DNA of 37,946 nt from Armatimonadetes bacterium CG06_land_8_20_14_3_00_66_21 (GTDB taxonomy: Bacteria; Armatimonadota; Abditibacteriia; CG2-30-66-41): the NCBI GenBank assembly GCA_002779825.1, contig PEVN01000100.1, positions 1-37,946 on the forward strand, read 5' to 3'. A program made the translations under genes and the position numbers. The notes beneath the pieces are model-generated. The model was not told the DNA's origin, ran no database searches, and saw only the letters and a program-made list of their open reading frames with translations. Positions 1 to 8,548 of the stretch are shown piece after piece (position 1 is the first letter of the stretch; each line of letters begins with the position of its first letter).

Positions 1-465
1 CCGTCCAAAGAAGAGACCCTCGGCTGGTACGACGAGGACGACCGGCAATTGGTCAAGCTGATCCTCGAGTCCAAGAACAGAGCCGTTCCCCGCGTCCAGG
101 AGATCATCGAGTTCGCGCAGCACGCCGGGTACACGCGCCTCGGTATCGCGAACTGCGTCGGGCTGGCGGATAGCGCGGCGGTTCTCGCGGAGAAGCTGTC
201 GGAACACTTCGAGGTGACGCGCCTCGACTGCAAGGTGTGCGGTCTGCAGAACTGCGAGTTCCTGGCGGACGCTGAAGGCGCTGCATGTAACCCGGTGGCG
301 CAGGCGAAGCTGCTTGCCGAGGCAGGCACCGAGTTGAACATCGTCCTGGGGCTGTGCCTCGGGCATGACCTGCTGTTCCAGAAGTACACCACTGCGCCGA
401 GTACCACGTTGGTGGTGAAGGACCGCGTGTTGGGGCACAACCCGGTGGCGGCTCTGCAGAGCTGA
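1..465 (+). CDS. DUF1847 family protein, C-terminal part (5' end outside window)
   Basis: The frame is open from base 1, so the true start lies to the left; a TTG at 49 is an internal codon and not a convincing start. The visible ~154 residues hold the conserved cysteine pattern of DUF1847 proteins: a DCKVCG segment, a downstream Cys in AACNPVAQA, then GLCLGHD and a C-terminal KDRVLGHNP block. DUF1847 proteins are described as predicted metal-binding proteins of unknown function, usually somewhat over 200 residues, so the missing part is probably a short Cys-rich N-terminus. The stop lies 45 bases before the nitrilase-family gene on the same strand, so the two may be co-transcribed. The family call rests on remembered motifs. 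The function is unknown. Confidence 0.75.
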   Translation, partial: PSKEETLGWYDEDDRQLVKLILESKNRAVPRVQEIIEFAQHAGYTRLGIANCVGLADSAAVLAEKLSEHFEVTRLDCKVCGLQNCEFLADAEGAACNPVAQAKLLAEAGTELNIVLGLCLGHDLLFQKYTTAPSTTLVVKDRVLGHNPVAALQS

Positions 466-510
466 CCGCGGCGCAGCACTGACCTCAGGACTTGCGGGAG
501 GCCCCCGACC

Positions 511-1473
511 ATGCGCGACCTCCGAATCGCCGCCGCTCAGTTTGAGCCGCGCGACCGCGACAAGGAGTACAACCTCGGCCGGATCAGCGACTTGGCAGTG
601 CGCGCCGTGGCGCAGGAGGCAGAGCTGGTTTGCTTCCATGAGTGCTGCGTCAGCGGCTATACCTTTCTGGAGACACTGACGCGGGACGAAGTCGCAGCGT
701 TGTCTGAGCCGGTGCCCGAAGGGCCCTCTACTGACGCGCTCATCGCGCTGGCCGGCGAGCTGGGCGTGGCGCTGGGCGCCGGGCTGGTCGAGCGGGAAGG
801 CGACGAGCTGCGCAACACGTACGTGGTCGTCACCGGCGACGGCATGGTGGCCAAGCACAGCAAGCTGCACCCGTTCATCCACCCGTGCCTGTCGCCCGGC
901 AAGGGCTTCACCGTCTTCGACTTGTTCGGCTGCCGGTTCGGCATCCTCATCTGCTACGACTGCAACTTGGTCGAAAACGTCCGGCTCACCGCCATGGAGG
1001 GCGCCGAGATCATCCTGGCGCCGCACGTCACCGGCTGCCTGCCCTCGCCCATGCCGGGGCGAGGCAAGGTGGACCCGGAGGTGTGGCACACCCGCCACCG
1101 CGATCCGGTGCGCTGCCGGCAGGAGTTCACTGGCCCCAAGGGCCGCGGCTGGCTCATGCGCTGGCTGCCGGCCCGCGCCTACGAGAACGGCGTCTACCTT
1201 GTCTACACCAACCCCATCGGCGTCGATCATGACACCATCAAGCCGGGGGGTGCGCTGATCCTCGATCCGTTCGGCGAAGTACTGGTGGAGTCGGTGGCCC
1301 TGGAAGACGACGTGGTGGTCGGTCTCTGCACGCCCGACAAGCGCGAAGTCGCCAGTGGGCAGGCATACATCCGCAGCCGGCGGCCGGAGCTGTATGGGAG
1401 GCTGGTTGAGCCGAACCCGCACCGGACCGAGGGTCATGCAGAGGTGTACTGGAAGCAACTCCGGAAGCCGTGA
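511..1473 (+). CDS. carbon-nitrogen hydrolase (nitrilase superfamily amidohydrolase)
   Basis: A 320-residue cytoplasmic protein, the usual length for a single-domain nitrilase-superfamily enzyme that hydrolyses a non-peptide C-N bond such as an amide or carbamoyl group. The Glu-Lys-Cys triad is readable: E44 in CFHECC, K118 in HSKLHPF and the nucleophile C148 in GILICYD. It starts at ATG 511, preceded by GGGAGG about 10 bases upstream. An insert after the nucleophile (about residues 170-215, Pro/Arg-rich, VWHTRHRDP) is longer than in minimal members and may shape the substrate pocket. The substrate cannot be told from sequence; N-carbamoylputrescine amidase-like and omega-amidase-like activities are both possible. 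It follows the DUF1847 gene by 45 bases. Confidence 0.88.
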   Translation: MRDLRIAAAQFEPRDRDKEYNLGRISDLAVRAVAQEAELVCFHECCVSGYTFLETLTRDEVAALSEPVPEGPSTDALIALAGELGVALGAGLVEREGDELRNTYVVVTGDGMVAKHSKLHPFIHPCLSPGKGFTVFDLFGCRFGILICYDCNLVENVRLTAMEGAEIILAPHVTGCLPSPMPGRGKVDPEVWHTRHRDPVRCRQEFTGPKGRGWLMRWLPARAYENGVYLVYTNPIGVDHDTIKPGGALILDPFGEVLVESVALEDDVVVGLCTPDKREVASGQAYIRSRRPELYGRLVEPNPHRTEGHAEVYWKQLRKP

Positions 1474-1531
1474 ACTCCCTCGTGACACAGGTCTCCTGAC
1501 CTGGGAACGAGGTCCCGAGAGGACAGACCCC

Positions 1532-3305
1532 GTGAAGTCAACCGTTGGGATAGGTGGAGACGTGGGGGAGCGGGTTCGTGGGTTCCTCTTGGGGGCGTTG
1601 TTGCTGATCGGCTTTGCCCTGTCGCGCGTGTTCGCCCAACCTGCTCTCGGGCTGTTCGCGGTTCGGGCCACCTCGCCCCGTGCCGGGCTGCTGTTCACGG
1701 AAGGGGAACCCGTCGACGTTCGCGCGCACGTTATCGGCGCCGCGGCGCGAATGTCGGTGGAATATGCGGTGAAAGAAGCCGAGGGGCCGTGGCAGAACAC
1801 CGGGAGCGTGGTGGTGACCCCTGGCCCGGACGGTACTGGCGAGGCGCCGCTGCCGCTGGAGCTGCCCGGTCGGGGGCTGTATGCCCTAGCGCTCGCGGCG
1901 CGAGACGGCGGCCAGCGCGTCACGAACGAAACGTCGGTTGCCGTAGTGTTCCCGCCCGCGCCACCCGGTGCCCAGTCGAAGTGGGGCCTCTTCTACATCC
2001 CGATCGCCGTCTTGGACGCCACCCACCCGGACGCGCCGGCCGAGGTCGCCCGGAACATCCGGCTCCTTGGTGCCTCGTGGGCGCGCTACAACTTCTGGAC
2101 ACAGACCTATGGCAAAGTCACCGTGACGGAGGGCGATCCGCCGACGGGGACCGCCGACTTCGCGCGTGCCGCCAGCGAGATCGCTGCCCTGCGTCAGGAA
2201 GGGGTCTCGATCCTGGGTGAGGTAGCCCAGATGCCGCAGGTGCTGTCGTCGCGGCCGGAAGCGACAGACCAAGTGGGCGATGCCGGCCCGCTCTGGTGTC
2301 GTGTCAAGCCGCGCGACTACGGCCTGTGGGACCAGATGCTGGAGAAGCTCGCTGCGAAGTTCGCGGACGAGATTCAGGTCTGGGAGATCCTCAACGAAGC
2401 CGACATCCCCAACGCGTACTGGTCGGGAACCGCTGCCGAGTTCGCCGAGTTCGTCGACCACACCAGCGCCGCCCTGCGACGCGGAAACCCTCGGCCGCGC
2501 ATTGCCTCGGGACGCAGCAGTACGTCGGTGAGTCACCGGGGATCGCCGGCTTCCGCACGCAGCTCTTCGGGGAGGGCGACGAGTCGGTGGCGGTCATCAC
2601 GTCGGACACCCAGGCGACCGAGGACGGAGCCGTCCGTCTGTTCGGCGGCCCCACCGCGTTGACCTTGGCTGTTGAGCCAGCGGATCCGGCGGTCACGCCC
2701 TCAGTCACCAACCACTTCGGGCGAACGGCCGCCCTGTCCGTGAAGGAGGGCCGCGCGGACGTGCCCTGCGCAAAGCGCCTCTTCGTGACCGGCTGTCGTA
2801 AGGTGTCGGTTGTCGACCGCAAGCCGGATGCCGGCGCACAGGCGGACTTTGCCGTCGAGGCGGAGGCCGGCAGGTTCAGCGCCGGTTGGGGCATCTTGAG
2901 CCGCCCCGGCTTCTCCGGCGGCCAAACGGTAGACCTTTGGGCGGAGGGCACCCCGCCGGACGCCGAGGGCTACTGGGTTGAGCTGACGTTTGACGTCCCC
3001 ACTGCCGCCGAGTACGAGGTCTGCTGCTCCGGGAACAGCCTTGCTCGGCTGAAAGAGCCGCGCTCCCTGTCGCCCTTTGTCTGGCGCCTCGACGACGGCC
3101 CGGAACAGGCGCTGCCCGAGAAGATCCGAGCGCTGTCGGACATCCCCGGGGCACCCGAAGGCCTGAGCGTCCTGGGGACCGTTTCCCTGACCGCCGGTAA
3201 GCACACGTTCCGGTTGCGCCGACAGCACCCCGCCAAGTGCCCGACCAGCGCTGGGCCCTGTGGTTTGACGCACTGGGGTTGAGGCGGAAGAGCGCGGGGG
3301 AGTAG
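1532..3305 (+). pseudogene. secreted glycoside-hydrolase-like protein, deleted and frameshifted
   Basis: The reading starts at GTG 1532 behind an AGAGG site and encodes a signal peptide (hydrophobic run, then VFA/QPA), a beta-sandwich-like domain and the first half of a TIM-barrel glycosidase ending with WEILNEADIP, the usual acid/base Asn-Glu. Near 2512 the text jumps, in another frame, from NPRPRIASG to QYVGESPGIAG. That second part reads like the C-terminal beta domain that normally follows the barrel, so the half barrel carrying the nucleophile is missing. A second frameshift near 3240 moves the end from the stop at about 3282 to the more convincing DQRWALWFDALGLRRK ending at TAG 3303-3305. 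With a lost barrel half and two frame changes it should be inactive. The GH family is not identified. Sequencing or assembly error is the alternative. Confidence 0.72.
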
Positions 3306-3446
3306 GGGGGAGTGCCTGCTGCCGACGCACAGGTCTTCCGCCCAAGTGACCCTGCTTGCGTTCAAGTGTCCTGTATTTAGGCCGCACGTGTTACACTGAG
3401 TGGGATGCTACAGACTACTCGGTTCCACGGGAAAGGAGGGCCAGCA

Positions 3447-3979
3447 ATGGGTCTCAGCAGTCCATTTCGGTGTGTTCCCAACCTTCGCGGGTATACCTCA
3501 ACTACGCCGCCGGCCAACCGGGGACCCGCGAGCTGGACGGCAAGCTCACCGGGGCCCTGTTCGCCCTTGCCGGCTGCGCACCGACTGCGCTCGACGCCGC
3601 AGCGGCCTACTGCCACACCTTCGACACCGGCCCCGGCAAGGCGGCAGTGCTGTGAAGCCGGGACGCGTGCGACCGCTTCAAGTTCGAGTACCGCAACGAC
3701 ATTGAGCAGCGGATGGCGTACCGTGATGCCGCCGTGGAGGTGCCTGTTCGGGTCGCGGCTGCGCCCGGCACATACCGCCTCTACGACTTCTTCGCCGATA
3801 CAGAGGAACTGCGGACCGCCGAAGCCGGCGGGCTCTCGCTCTCTCTGCGCGGAAGAAGCTGCGCGCTCCTCTACTTCGGCGCGGACACTGCGGAGTGGCG
3901 AGCGCGCCTCGTCGAGATTCGCGACGCGGCGAAGGTTGCATTCAGCCCTGAGCCGTCGCACGTGGCTCCGGCGGGTTGA
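3447..3979 (+). pseudogene. remnant of a secreted protein: orphan start plus C-terminal fragment
   Basis: AAAGGAGG at 3432-3439 is a strong ribosome site 7 bases before ATG 3447, but only about six codons follow before a copy of the palindromic element's end (3466-3499). Beyond it a different frame encodes VYLNYAAGQPGTRELDGKL and onward to an in-frame TGA at 3653-3655. The same frame then continues with SRDACDRFKFEYRND and a beta-rich stretch (VPVRVAAAPGTYRLYDFF ... SCALLYFG) to TGA 3977-3979. That last part resembles the C-terminal beta domain of secreted carbohydrate-active proteins. The start, body and tail do not form one readable gene. I read this as the promoter-proximal end and the tail of one or two genes brought together at the repeat. 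The original family is not recognised. Confidence 0.6.
3466..3499 (+). repeat. one-ended copy of the 141-bp palindromic element
   Basis: These 34 bases, beginning TTCGGTGTGTTCCCAACC and ending CGCGGGTATACCTC, are identical to 18084-18117, the right end and right flank of the full element at 17969-18109. No matching left inverted repeat lies upstream. The copy sits exactly where an orphan start site meets an unrelated C-terminal fragment. Confidence 0.85.
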
Positions 3980-4017
3980 GGACGCCAAAGACCTCGAGGC
4001 GACTCGCCCGGCCCCCC

Positions 4018-4050
4018 AATCTGCAATCCGACATCCGGGATCTGCATCCC
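4018..4050 (+). repeat. AATCTGCAATCC-type dispersed repeat
   Basis: The stretch combines AATCTGCAATCC, GACATCCGGG and ATCTGCATCCC, the same near-tandem 8-12-mer units that form the larger inverted pair at 34890-35030. It lies directly upstream of the MBL-fold hydrolase start and leaves only about 14 bases for the ribosome site, so it forms the 5' leader of that gene. Confidence 0.55.
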
Positions 4051-4064
4051 AACCGGAGAACACC

Positions 4065-4928
4065 ATGCCCAGTCTGTACCTGCTCGGAACCGGCACGCCG
4101 ACGCCCACCCCCAATGCGTTTGGGACCGCGTATGTGCTGGAGTTGCAGGGCGAGTACCTCATGATCGACTGCGGCCCGGCCGCCACGCACAAGCTCGTCA
4201 AGGTCGGGCTCTTCCCGACACAGATCGATCACCTGTTCTTCACCCACCATCACTTCGACCACGACGCGGACTACCCGTGCTTCCTCCTGTGCCGGTGGGA
4301 CCAGAGCACCGGGAGGGAGAACGCCCTGAAGGTCTTCGGTCCACCTCCCACGGAGCAGCTCACCGAGCGACTCATCGGCGAGAACGGTGCCTTCGTGCAG
4401 GACTGGAAGGCGCGCGTCGGCGCCCCGGTCAGCCAGTGCGTCCACAGGAACCGCGGCGGCGAACTGCCACGCCCCGTGCCGCAGGTCAGCGTGACCGATA
4501 TCGGTCCCGGTCCGGTTCTCGCGACCACCGCTTGGCGCGTGACTGCGGCCCCCGTGTGCCATGTCGAGCCGTGGCTGCACACGCTCGCATACCGAGTAGA
4601 CACGGCCGGTCTGAGCGTTACCTTCGCCGGCGACACGGGGCTGTGCGATTCGCTGCTCCAATTGGGCCGCGGGTCAGACGTGGTGGTCGTCAACTGCTGG
4701 GACCACCAAGAGTTCATGGAGGCCAACGGCGAAGCCCCCGGCCAGACGGGCACGCTGGACGCCGCAACCATCGGCCGCGAGACCGGCGCACGGACGCTCA
4801 TTCTGACCCACACCGGACAGCGGATGACTGCGCCTGGTCTGAAGGAGAAGGCAATCGCCGACATCAGCCGCCACTACTCCGGGCGGATTATCTTCGGAGA
4901 GGAGCTGAGGTGCTTCGAGCTGGGGTGA
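4065..4928 (+). CDS. MBL-fold metallo-hydrolase (RNase Z-like)
   Basis: A 287-residue cytoplasmic protein of the metallo-beta-lactamase fold. The di-metal motif THHHFDH occupies residues 60-66. An N-terminal LGTGTPTPTP glycine turn and a later FAGDTGLCD aspartate, then ILTHTGQRM, supply the other expected loops. The layout (LGTGTP start, GDT in the second half) is that of the RNase Z/arylsulfatase-type branch rather than of glyoxalase II. I chose ATG 4065, with CGGAGA about 7 bases upstream, because the longer open frame upstream runs through the dispersed repeat and an antisense-like stretch. Its substrate is unknown: RNase Z itself would need its tRNA-binding exosite arm, which I do not see. 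The gene is intact while both neighbours are broken. Confidence 0.85.
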   Translation: MPSLYLLGTGTPTPTPNAFGTAYVLELQGEYLMIDCGPAATHKLVKVGLFPTQIDHLFFTHHHFDHDADYPCFLLCRWDQSTGRENALKVFGPPPTEQLTERLIGENGAFVQDWKARVGAPVSQCVHRNRGGELPRPVPQVSVTDIGPGPVLATTAWRVTAAPVCHVEPWLHTLAYRVDTAGLSVTFAGDTGLCDSLLQLGRGSDVVVVNCWDHQEFMEANGEAPGQTGTLDAATIGRETGARTLILTHTGQRMTAPGLKEKAIADISRHYSGRIIFGEELRCFELG

Positions 4929-4964
4929 GGGGGGGCTCTCTCTCAGTTCGTGCCTGACCGCTCC

Positions 4965-5553
4965 TCAAGGCAGCCGCTGTGGGGTAGCCCGCTCGTCCGC
5001 CGGCAGAATCTTGACGCTGACCCGCTTGATGAAGACTGACCGTCGGCGCCAGCCACAACGGTGATCTCCACCCGGTTTCGGACCCGTCGGTAGAACACGT
5101 AGCTGTCGTCGACCCCGCAATACAGGAACGCTTTCACTGCGTTTGGGTCCATCCGGATCGCCCGCGCGCCCTCGCGGTCCACCAAAGGACGGTCCGCCAG
5201 CCGATGCCCCCGGTACTTGCTGTAGCGGATACCAGCTTCGGCCTCGGCAGACTCGAAGTCCACGAATGCCGGCGTTTCACGCTCGGAAGGCGGGGACCAT
5301 GCCATCGGCGGCAGGTCGGCGGGCACGAGCGTCACATTCTCCAGAGCAACAGGCTCTGCGCCGACAGAGACGAGACCGGTGATTGGCGCGGGCGAAGCGC
5401 GTTCTCCACGGCCTGGTTGGTTCGGCCCCGGGCATCGACCACGAGCCCGACCGGGTTACGGTCGGCAGAGGGCATATCGGGAGCTCCCTGGACCCGGCGG
5501 GGGGAGGCGAGGCTCGTCAGCAGAAGCACGGGAACGGCGAGGAGAGGGTGCAT
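4965..5553 (-). pseudogene. exported protein with two frameshifts, probable pseudogene
   Basis: On the minus strand ATG 5553 begins a signal peptide (MHPLLAVPVLLLTSLASP, then APDMPSADRNP). Reading in one frame stops early, but shifting frame near 5375 gives a smooth continuation (VGAEPVALENVTLVPADLPP). A second shift near 5025 gives a sensible end (FIKRVSVKILPADERATPQ) with TGA at 4965-4967. The middle contains VDFESAEAEAGIRYSKY and LYCGVDDSYVFYRR, a pattern (Val-Asp-Asp followed by aromatics) that I associate with beta-sandwich domains of secreted carbohydrate-active proteins. At about 190 residues it would be one domain only. Both shifts are in the same direction. The alternatives are sequencing errors or a decayed gene; decay fits the two other broken exported genes within 4 kb. 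Confidence 0.6.
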
Positions 5554-5650
5554 GGCTCAAGAGGACGTGCAGGGACCACGCGGGACCCCTCGAGATCGCC
5601 GGTGGCCCCTACCCGGTTCTCGGGGCGGCTGCAGTAGACGCGGAGGGCGG

Positions 5651-5893
5651 TCAGCCCTGTTGCTTGACGATCCGGACGCACTCGTTGTAGGACAGCCACT
5701 GGCCGTTCTCCTGGAAGACCAAGTAGCGAAGATACCCGGCCAACGACATGTGGTTCGCCTCGGCGCTGAAGGCCTTCAGGTCCGACACCTTCGGGTACTC
5801 GGCCGCCTGCGCTTGCCTGTCCAGCCCTCCGCCGAAGAAGATCGCCACCGCAGCGGCTACCACCAGCACGACTCGCTTTGTCGTCACGATCAT
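5651..5893 (-). CDS. small secreted protein of unknown function
   Basis: An 80-residue protein starting at ATG 5893 with GGGAGAG about 6 bases upstream; this start puts a clean signal peptide at the N-terminus (IVTTKRVVLVVAAAVAIFF), with likely cleavage after AQA. The mature part is only about 50 residues (EYPKVSDLKAFSAEANHMSL, then LRYLVFQENGQWLSYNECVR), mixed charged and aromatic, with a single Cys and no family I recognise. The frame extends upstream to 5959, but that would bury the signal peptide. It lies between the frameshifted exported gene (same strand, 97 bases downstream) and the divergent esterase gene. A perfect 8-bp hairpin sits in its leader. Confidence 0.65.
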   Translation of the reverse strand: MIVTTKRVVLVVAAAVAIFFGGGLDRQAQAAEYPKVSDLKAFSAEANHMSLAGYLRYLVFQENGQWLSYNECVRIVKQQG

Positions 5894-5918
5894 GTCTTTC
5901 TCTCCCGTGATTGGGTTT

Positions 5919-5942
5919 GCGGCTCCACTCGACCGGAGCCGC
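5919..5942 (-). other. perfect 8-bp hairpin in the leader of the small secreted protein
   Basis: GCGGCTCC and GGAGCCGC are exact reverse complements separated by 8 bases (ACTCGACC). The stem ends 26 bases upstream of ATG 5893 and would be transcribed in its leader. No T-run follows on either strand, so a terminator is unlikely. A role in mRNA stability or translation is inference. Confidence 0.4.
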
Positions 5943-5996
5943 TTCGTAGAGTATGACACGACTGCCGGTCACTCGGGTGATTTCACCGGCGGTCGC

Positions 5997-6025
5997 TCGA
6001 CACCGGGCGCCCGCGGGGCTACACT
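5997..6025 (+). promoter_or_regulatory. sigma-70-type promoter for the esterase gene
   Basis: TCGACA at 5997-6002 (five of six matches to the -35 consensus) is followed by a 17-bp spacer and TACACT at 6020-6025 (-10). Transcription would begin near 6032, giving a leader of about 32 bases that contains GAGGAGG about 10 bases before ATG 6064. Confidence 0.5.
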
Positions 6026-6063
6026 GCCGGTGACGACAACTGCAACGAGGAGGTGGCGTTTCC

Positions 6064-8499
6064 ATGAACTTCCGCAACAACGGGGTGAAGCCGACCGGAC
6101 TGCGGTCCCGGATCGGCGTTCTCGCTCTCACTGGATGCTGCATTCTTCCGGCGCCTTATGCGCGAGCCGGCGAGCCGGGCGCTCTCCTGCTGCAGGTCGA
6201 GGACTGCGCCGGCCCCTGGCGCAGCCAGACCAACATCCCCGGCTACCTCGGCACTGGCTTCAAGACGTCCAACGCGGCGGGCGTGGCGGAGACCGCCATG
6301 CGTGGCAAGGTGACCGTCCCGCGGGCCGGCTGCTACGCCGTGTGGGCGCGGGGGTACGAGGGAGGGGGGAGCGATCGCAGCTTCTTTGTGTCGGTGAACG
6401 CACTGGACCTCCGGCCGACCCACATTAGCCGCGAGGCGCAAGGCTTCAGTTGGCAACGGGCCGGCGAGGTGGAGCTGACACCGGGCGAGGCGGAGGTCGT
6501 GATCCACGACCATGGCGACAGCTTCGAGGTTGCCGACGCGGTTCTGCTCACCGATGACCTGCAGTATGATCCCGCGCGAGCAGAGCAGGCCCGCCGCGTT
6601 CTGCCGGACGGCGCCGCAGAGAACCGGAGGCTGGTGGATACACTCATCGCTCAGACTGTCAACGAGGCGGAAGCGGGACATGCCCGATGGGCACAGGCCA
6701 TGGAACGCCGAGAGACTTGGGAGCCAGCTCGGCAGGAGCTTCAACGGCGCTTCCAAGCGACCGTCGGGCTTGAGCCGCTGCCGGCGCGGACCCCGCTCAA
6801 CGCGCGGATCCTGGGCGAGACGCCGCGGGACGGCTACAAGGTCCAGCGACTCCTCTTCGAGAGCCGGCCCGGCTTCGTAGTGACCGCCAACGTCTATGTG
6901 CCGTTACCGGCAGACCGCGAGACGCGCGCCCCCGTTGCCGCGCGCTTTCCCGCCGTTCTCTGCCCGCCCGGGCATTGGCAGTTCGCGAAGGCTCAAGAGC
7001 AGGTGCAGGCACGATGCATCGGGCTGGCAAAGTTGGGCTTTCTGGCGCTCTCTTACGACCCGTTCGGTCAAGGAGAGCGCAACGTGGAGGGCAACGGCCA
7101 CCAGGAGTACTTCCGCACGGTGCTGGCCGGGCGGAACAACATGAGCTACATGCTCTGGGACACAATGCGCGCGCTGGACTACCTGTTGACCCGCGACGAC
7201 GTTGACCCGGACCGCATTGCCTGCACGGGCGCCTCGGGGGGCGGGCTGAACACGCTCTATGTGGCGGCCCTCGACGAACGCCTCAAGGTGGCGATCCCAG
7301 TGGTGTACACCACGAGCTTCCGCGAGTTCCTCGGCACGCGCCTCGACCACTGCCCGTGCAGCCACCTGCCCGGGCTGGCGGGATATGCGGACATGGGCGA
7401 CCTCGCCGCACTCATCGCGCCCCGACCGCTGCTGCTTCTCGCCGCCCAGCAGGACCCGATGTTCACCGTGCGGGGCGCGCAGGAGGCGCTTGCTGAGGCG
7501 CTGCCGGCCTACCGGGCCTACGGCTGCGAGGAGCACGTGCAACTGCGGGAGTTCAGTTGCGGACACGACTACAACCAGCCGATGCGGGAGGCGCTCTACG
7601 GCTTCGTGCGGAAGCACCTGAACGGCGAGGGGGACGGCGCGCCGACGGCGGAACCAGCGCTCACACTGGAGCCGGTCGATTCGCCGGCGCTGCGGTGCTT
7701 CGACGCCGGACACGTGCCCTCGACGGCCGCGACCGTGCGGTCGTTAGCGCGTCAGGACGCCCTCGCCCTGCGAGAGCAACTGCCGCCGGCCGAGGGCGCC
7801 GACCGCGCCGCCCTGCGGAAGGTGCTTGCGTGGCCGACCGGCGCGTTGCCCACGGCGATGGCGGAACCGGTGTCGGGCGGAACCAGACCCGGCGTCCCGG
7901 AGAAGATCCTGCTGCGTGCTGCCGACGGAGTCGCGTTGCCGGGGTTGCTGCTTCCAGCCGGCCCAGAAGCGCCCACGGCAGTTTGCCTCGACGAGAACGG
8001 CGCGCAGAACGCACTGGACACTGCGCCCACGGCCGCATTGCGGGGAGCCGGGTGGAACGTCGTGGCGCTTGACCTCCGCGGCTGGGGCGAGACCCGCGGC
8101 AGGGAGCACCTCCTTGCCACGGACAGCCTGCTCTGGGGGAGGCCGCTCGTCACGCAGAGAGCGCTTGACTTGCTGGCGGCCGTCACGCACCTCCGAACGC
8201 GCGGTGATCTGGCCCAGCCCATGGTGCTGCTAGCCAAGGGACCCTCGGCGGGTATGGTCAGCTTGGTCGCCTCGGCCCTCGGCGGCGGCTTCGCTGCCGT
8301 GGCAGTGGACGGTCTGCCCGAGTCGCTGCTGGACCTGTTCGACAGCGGCGTGCCTGCCGGCTGTGCCGTGTGGAATCTGCTCACGGCGGCAGACGTGCCG
8401 CACCTGAAGGCGTTGAGCAGGTGCCCGGTGCGGGTGCCGTTCGGGCCGGTTCGAGACCTCGTCGCGTGGGCGCGGCAGGCGGCCGAGGCGCAGCGCTGA
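6064..8499 (+). CDS. secreted two-domain acetyl-xylan-esterase-like hydrolase
   Basis: An 811-residue exported protein with a signal peptide (hydrophobic run GVLALTGCCILPAP, cleavage near ARA/GEPG). Residues ~40-165 form a beta-rich module of the kind found attached to carbohydrate-active enzymes. Residues ~225-525 are an alpha/beta hydrolase like acetyl xylan esterases (AXE1/abhydrolase_7): nucleophile S391 in GASGGG, D464 in QQDPMF and H501 in CGHDYNQP. Residues ~600-811 form a second hydrolase-like domain whose nucleophile region is GPSAG and which lacks an obvious Asp/His pair, so it is probably not catalytic. The predicted role is removal of ester groups from plant or microbial polysaccharide. 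GAGGAGG precedes the ATG by 10 bases, and a good promoter lies upstream. It appears to be transcribed alone, convergent with the radical SAM gene. Confidence 0.82.
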   Translation: MNFRNNGVKPTGLRSRIGVLALTGCCILPAPYARAGEPGALLLQVEDCAGPWRSQTNIPGYLGTGFKTSNAAGVAETAMRGKVTVPRAGCYAVWARGYEGGGSDRSFFVSVNALDLRPTHISREAQGFSWQRAGEVELTPGEAEVVIHDHGDSFEVADAVLLTDDLQYDPARAEQARRVLPDGAAENRRLVDTLIAQTVNEAEAGHARWAQAMERRETWEPARQELQRRFQATVGLEPLPARTPLNARILGETPRDGYKVQRLLFESRPGFVVTANVYVPLPADRETRAPVAARFPAVLCPPGHWQFAKAQEQVQARCIGLAKLGFLALSYDPFGQGERNVEGNGHQEYFRTVLAGRNNMSYMLWDTMRALDYLLTRDDVDPDRIACTGASGGGLNTLYVAALDERLKVAIPVVYTTSFREFLGTRLDHCPCSHLPGLAGYADMGDLAALIAPRPLLLLAAQQDPMFTVRGAQEALAEALPAYRAYGCEEHVQLREFSCGHDYNQPMREALYGFVRKHLNGEGDGAPTAEPALTLEPVDSPALRCFDAGHVPSTAATVRSLARQDALALREQLPPAEGADRAALRKVLAWPTGALPTAMAEPVSGGTRPGVPEKILLRAADGVALPGLLLPAGPEAPTAVCLDENGAQNALDTAPTAALRGAGWNVVALDLRGWGETRGREHLLATDSLLWGRPLVTQRALDLLAAVTHLRTRGDLAQPMVLLAKGPSAGMVSLVASALGGGFAAVAVDGLPESLLDLFDSGVPAGCAVWNLLTAADVPHLKALSRCPVRVPFGPVRDLVAWARQAAEAQR

Positions 8500-8524
8500 C
8501 ACGGCTGTGCATGCAACCGACGTA

Positions 8525-8548
8525 GGGGCAGACCTGCGTGTCTGCCCC
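8525..8548 (+). repeat. dispersed GGGGCAGAC palindrome between convergent genes
   Basis: GGGGCAGAC and GTCTGCCCC form a perfect 9-bp stem with a 6-base loop (CTGCGT). From memory, very similar GTAGGGGCAGACC units are abundant between genes in several environmental bacterial genomes. It sits in the 115-base gap between two convergent genes, where it could act as a bidirectional terminator, although no T-run follows. The rest of the gap (to 8614) holds GGGCGGGCAC repeated twice and nothing else I recognise. Confidence 0.6.

Noticed and set aside
3392..3397. TACACT as a -10 box before the orphan start at 3447.
   Set aside because: No -35 element at the right distance; the spacing candidates are TCCTGT or worse.
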